From an uncultured Pseudomonadales bacterium (GTDB lineage: Bacteria; Pseudomonadota; Gammaproteobacteria; Pseudomonadales; Azotimanducaceae): 64,000 bases of DNA. A model generated the notes under the pieces. The model was given only the letters and a program-made list of their open reading frames with translations. It searched no databases and had not been told where the DNA came from. Positions within the stretch are counted from its first letter, which is position 1, and each line of letters opens with the position of its first letter. Both the position numbers and the translations under genes were made by a program. Of the stretch, positions 63,073-64,000 are shown in pieces. The stretch is taken from contig CAKZWF010000020.1 in NCBI GenBank assembly GCA_937921865.1, positions 115,103 to 179,102 on the forward strand, in the 5' to 3' direction.

Positions 63073-63696
63073 ATGACGGTTTCCAGCCCATCAGCCTCCA
63101 GCGCAGGTTCGCCCCGCAGCGTTGCAACCAAAGCGCGCAAAGCCAGTGTTCTTGCGGCTGCATTGGATTGTTTTACCCGGCTGGGTACCGATGGAACGAC
63201 TATCCAGGATATACAACGTCAAGCTAATTGCAGTATTGGCAGTATTTATCATCACTTCGGCAGCAAAGAGGGGATTGCCGAAGAGCTGTTTTTAGATGGG
63301 ATCGCCCGATTCAATAAGGGCATGGTGCGGCAGCTTAAGAAGTGCCAGGACGCGGAAGAAAGTGTGCGCGCGGTGGTGGGCTACTACTGTGACTGGTCAA
63401 CGCGGCATCGGGAGCTGGCGCGCTATCTGCATTCCCGGGATATCGACTTCTCCACTGACGCCAAAGCCCGTCTGAAACGCATTCACCAGGATTACATCGC
63501 CGCGGTTTTTCTCTGGTTTGCGCCTTTTGTGGAAGCCGGTCAGATGCGCCAGTTACCCATAGATACTTATGTGCCTCTGATCAGCGGGCCGATACAGGAG
63601 TATGTCCGGCGCTGGCTGTCGGGGCACCACAACATAGGACCGAAACAGGTGCGCGAAGTCTTCGCAGACGCCGCCTGGAATGCGGTAAAAGGTTAA
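63073..63696 (+). CDS. TetR/AcrR family transcriptional regulator
   Basis: A 207-aa TetR regulator with the HTH in residues about 22-68: SVLAAALDCFTRLGTDGTTIQDIQRQANCSIGSIYHHFGSK, seen in part as TTIQDIQRQANCS and GSIYHHFGSKEGI. The C-terminal ligand domain (about 75-205) contains the helices ARYLHSRDIDF and LKRIHQDYIAAVFLWF. It likely represses the divergent acyl-CoA dehydrogenase operon and itself, and is relieved by an acyl-CoA. Start ATG 63073; GTT-CAT ahead lacks a strong site. Confidence 0.9.
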   Translation: MTVSSPSASSAGSPRSVATKARKASVLAAALDCFTRLGTDGTTIQDIQRQANCSIGSIYHHFGSKEGIAEELFLDGIARFNKGMVRQLKKCQDAEESVRAVVGYYCDWSTRHRELARYLHSRDIDFSTDAKARLKRIHQDYIAAVFLWFAPFVEAGQMRQLPIDTYVPLISGPIQEYVRRWLSGHHNIGPKQVREVFADAAWNAVKG

Positions 63697-63762
63697 CCGC
63701 GCTCAACACGCCAGAGCTTCGGACCGGGTGTGTGCTGGAAACTCGAATTCGCCATAACGCTC

Positions 63763-63858
63763 AAAAAAGTGGGGTCGAACCGCACTTTTCTGAATACCTC
63801 GGTCTGAAAAATTGGGGTCGAAGCGCAGCGTCGAAAACCTCGGTTCGACCCCGATTTT
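63763..63858. repeat. Palindromic intergenic element (GGGGTCGAACC family), copy 2
   Basis: About 95 bp with three arms of the family seen at 14235: GTGGGGTCGAACC (63769-63781), TTGGGGTCGAAGC (63812-63824) and the reverse GGTTCGACCCCGATTTTT (63842-63859), with A/T runs at the edges. The middle and right arms form a long hairpin. It follows tetR (66 bp) and faces the last minus-strand gene; the presence in two distant gaps suggests a dispersed mobile palindrome family. Confidence 0.75.
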
Positions 63859-63874
63859 TCCGATTTTTGTAAGC

Positions 63875-64000
63875 TCAGCCGGAGCAGCTGCCGCCACCGA
63901 GTACGCAGAACCTGGCACAGTGAGGGTGATTGAGCGCTACTGTTGTGAAACTGTCTGCGAGACGTGGACCAAAACCAAAGCCCTCAGCGTAGGGCAGCAG
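63875..64000 (-). CDS. Partial protein with Cys/Gly-rich C-terminus
   Basis: The 3' end of a minus-strand gene whose start lies beyond the window. The last 41 residues are LLPYAEGFGFGPRLADSF (residues 1-18), TTVALNHPHCARFCVLG (19-35) and GGSCSG (36-41), then TGA. The ending contains three Cys and many Gly, which may be a metal site, a disulphide-rich tail or a modified peptide core. The frame is open to the window edge; no family is recognised. Confidence 0.4.
   Translation of the reverse strand: MLPYAEGFGFGPRLADSFTTVALNHPHCARFCVLGGGSCSG

Noticed and set aside
63703..63918. 71-codon open frame on the minus strand
   Set aside because: It runs through the palindromic repeat array and starts inside the end of the partial last gene; composition reflects the repeat.

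Overview
The window looks like chromosomal DNA of a heterotrophic, aerobic, probably marine gammaproteobacterium. It is GC-moderate, with short intergenic gaps and many 4-bp start/stop overlaps. The supporting genes are a NodT-type RND efflux set, a complete MoxR/Bat operon, a RibBA with a degenerate second domain, a GDH-180-type NAD-glutamate dehydrogenase, a polyP:AMP phosphotransferase, a Lys/Ala-rich histone-like protein with a SutA-like tail, and many acyl-CoA dehydrogenases and luciferase-like flavin enzymes. The taxonomic placement is inference from gene content. No rRNA, tRNA, CRISPR array, insertion sequence or prophage was recognised.

Layout. 1-1.1 kb: 3' part of a DUF3604 gene. 1.1-7.2 kb: RND efflux system, with the outer-membrane lipoprotein divergent from the adaptor-pump pair. 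7.2-14.2 kb: tightly coupled operon of MoxR ATPase, DUF58, DUF4381, BatA, BatB, BatC-like, BatD and DUF1684 proteins, closed by an 18-bp-arm palindrome. 14.4-17.3 kb: a small unknown gene, a 21-bp tandem repeat, ribBA, a zinc-ribbon gene reading left from a consensus-perfect LexA box, and pdxA. 17.3-23.1 kb: catabolic operon (alcohol dehydrogenase, FAH-family hydrolase, orphan molybdenum hydroxylase large subunit, D-aminoacylase-like lipoprotein). 23.1-26.2 kb: three luciferase-like monooxygenases on the minus strand. 26.3-30.7 kb: DUF2061, then an amidohydrolase / ThDP enzyme / acyl-CoA dehydrogenase operon. 30.7-43.2 kb: site-2 protease, giant glutamate dehydrogenase, the ruins of a TAXI transporter receptor, PPK2-type enzyme, histone-like protein, NYN-LOTUS protein, fatty acid desaturase and an unknown helical protein. 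43.2-46.4 kb: minus-strand operon (enoyl-CoA hydratase, alpha/beta hydrolase, DUF169, nitroreductase). 46.6-56.2 kb: mixed single genes, including a fourth luciferase-like enzyme, an ETF-beta-methyltransferase-like protein, an acyl-CoA dehydrogenase with a clear terminator, a secreted metallophosphoesterase, a hotdog thioesterase, a GPH symporter and GtrA. 56.2-60.5 kb: a dihaem cytochrome / beta-helix pair and a HupE / peptidyl-prolyl isomerase pair. 60.7-63.7 kb: paired acyl-CoA dehydrogenases divergent from a TetR regulator with a palindromic operator. 63.7-64 kb: a second copy of the GGGGTCGAACC palindrome family and the 3' end of a minus-strand gene.

How the genes work together: most of the window is import, oxidation and beta-oxidation-like breakdown of unidentified organic acids or cyclic compounds (dehydrogenases, FAH hydrolase, Mo-hydroxylase, luciferase-like enzymes, hydratase, thioesterase, acyl-CoA dehydrogenases). 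The rest concerns envelope maintenance (Bat, efflux, site-2 protease) and nucleoid, energy or stress functions (histone-like/SutA-like protein, PAP, LexA box). The best leads are the LexA box with its zinc-ribbon gene and tiny hydrophobic ORF, the histone/SutA-like fusion beside an NYN-LOTUS protein, the unknown ExxH helical protein next to a desaturase, and the Cys/Gly-rich C-terminus at the right edge.
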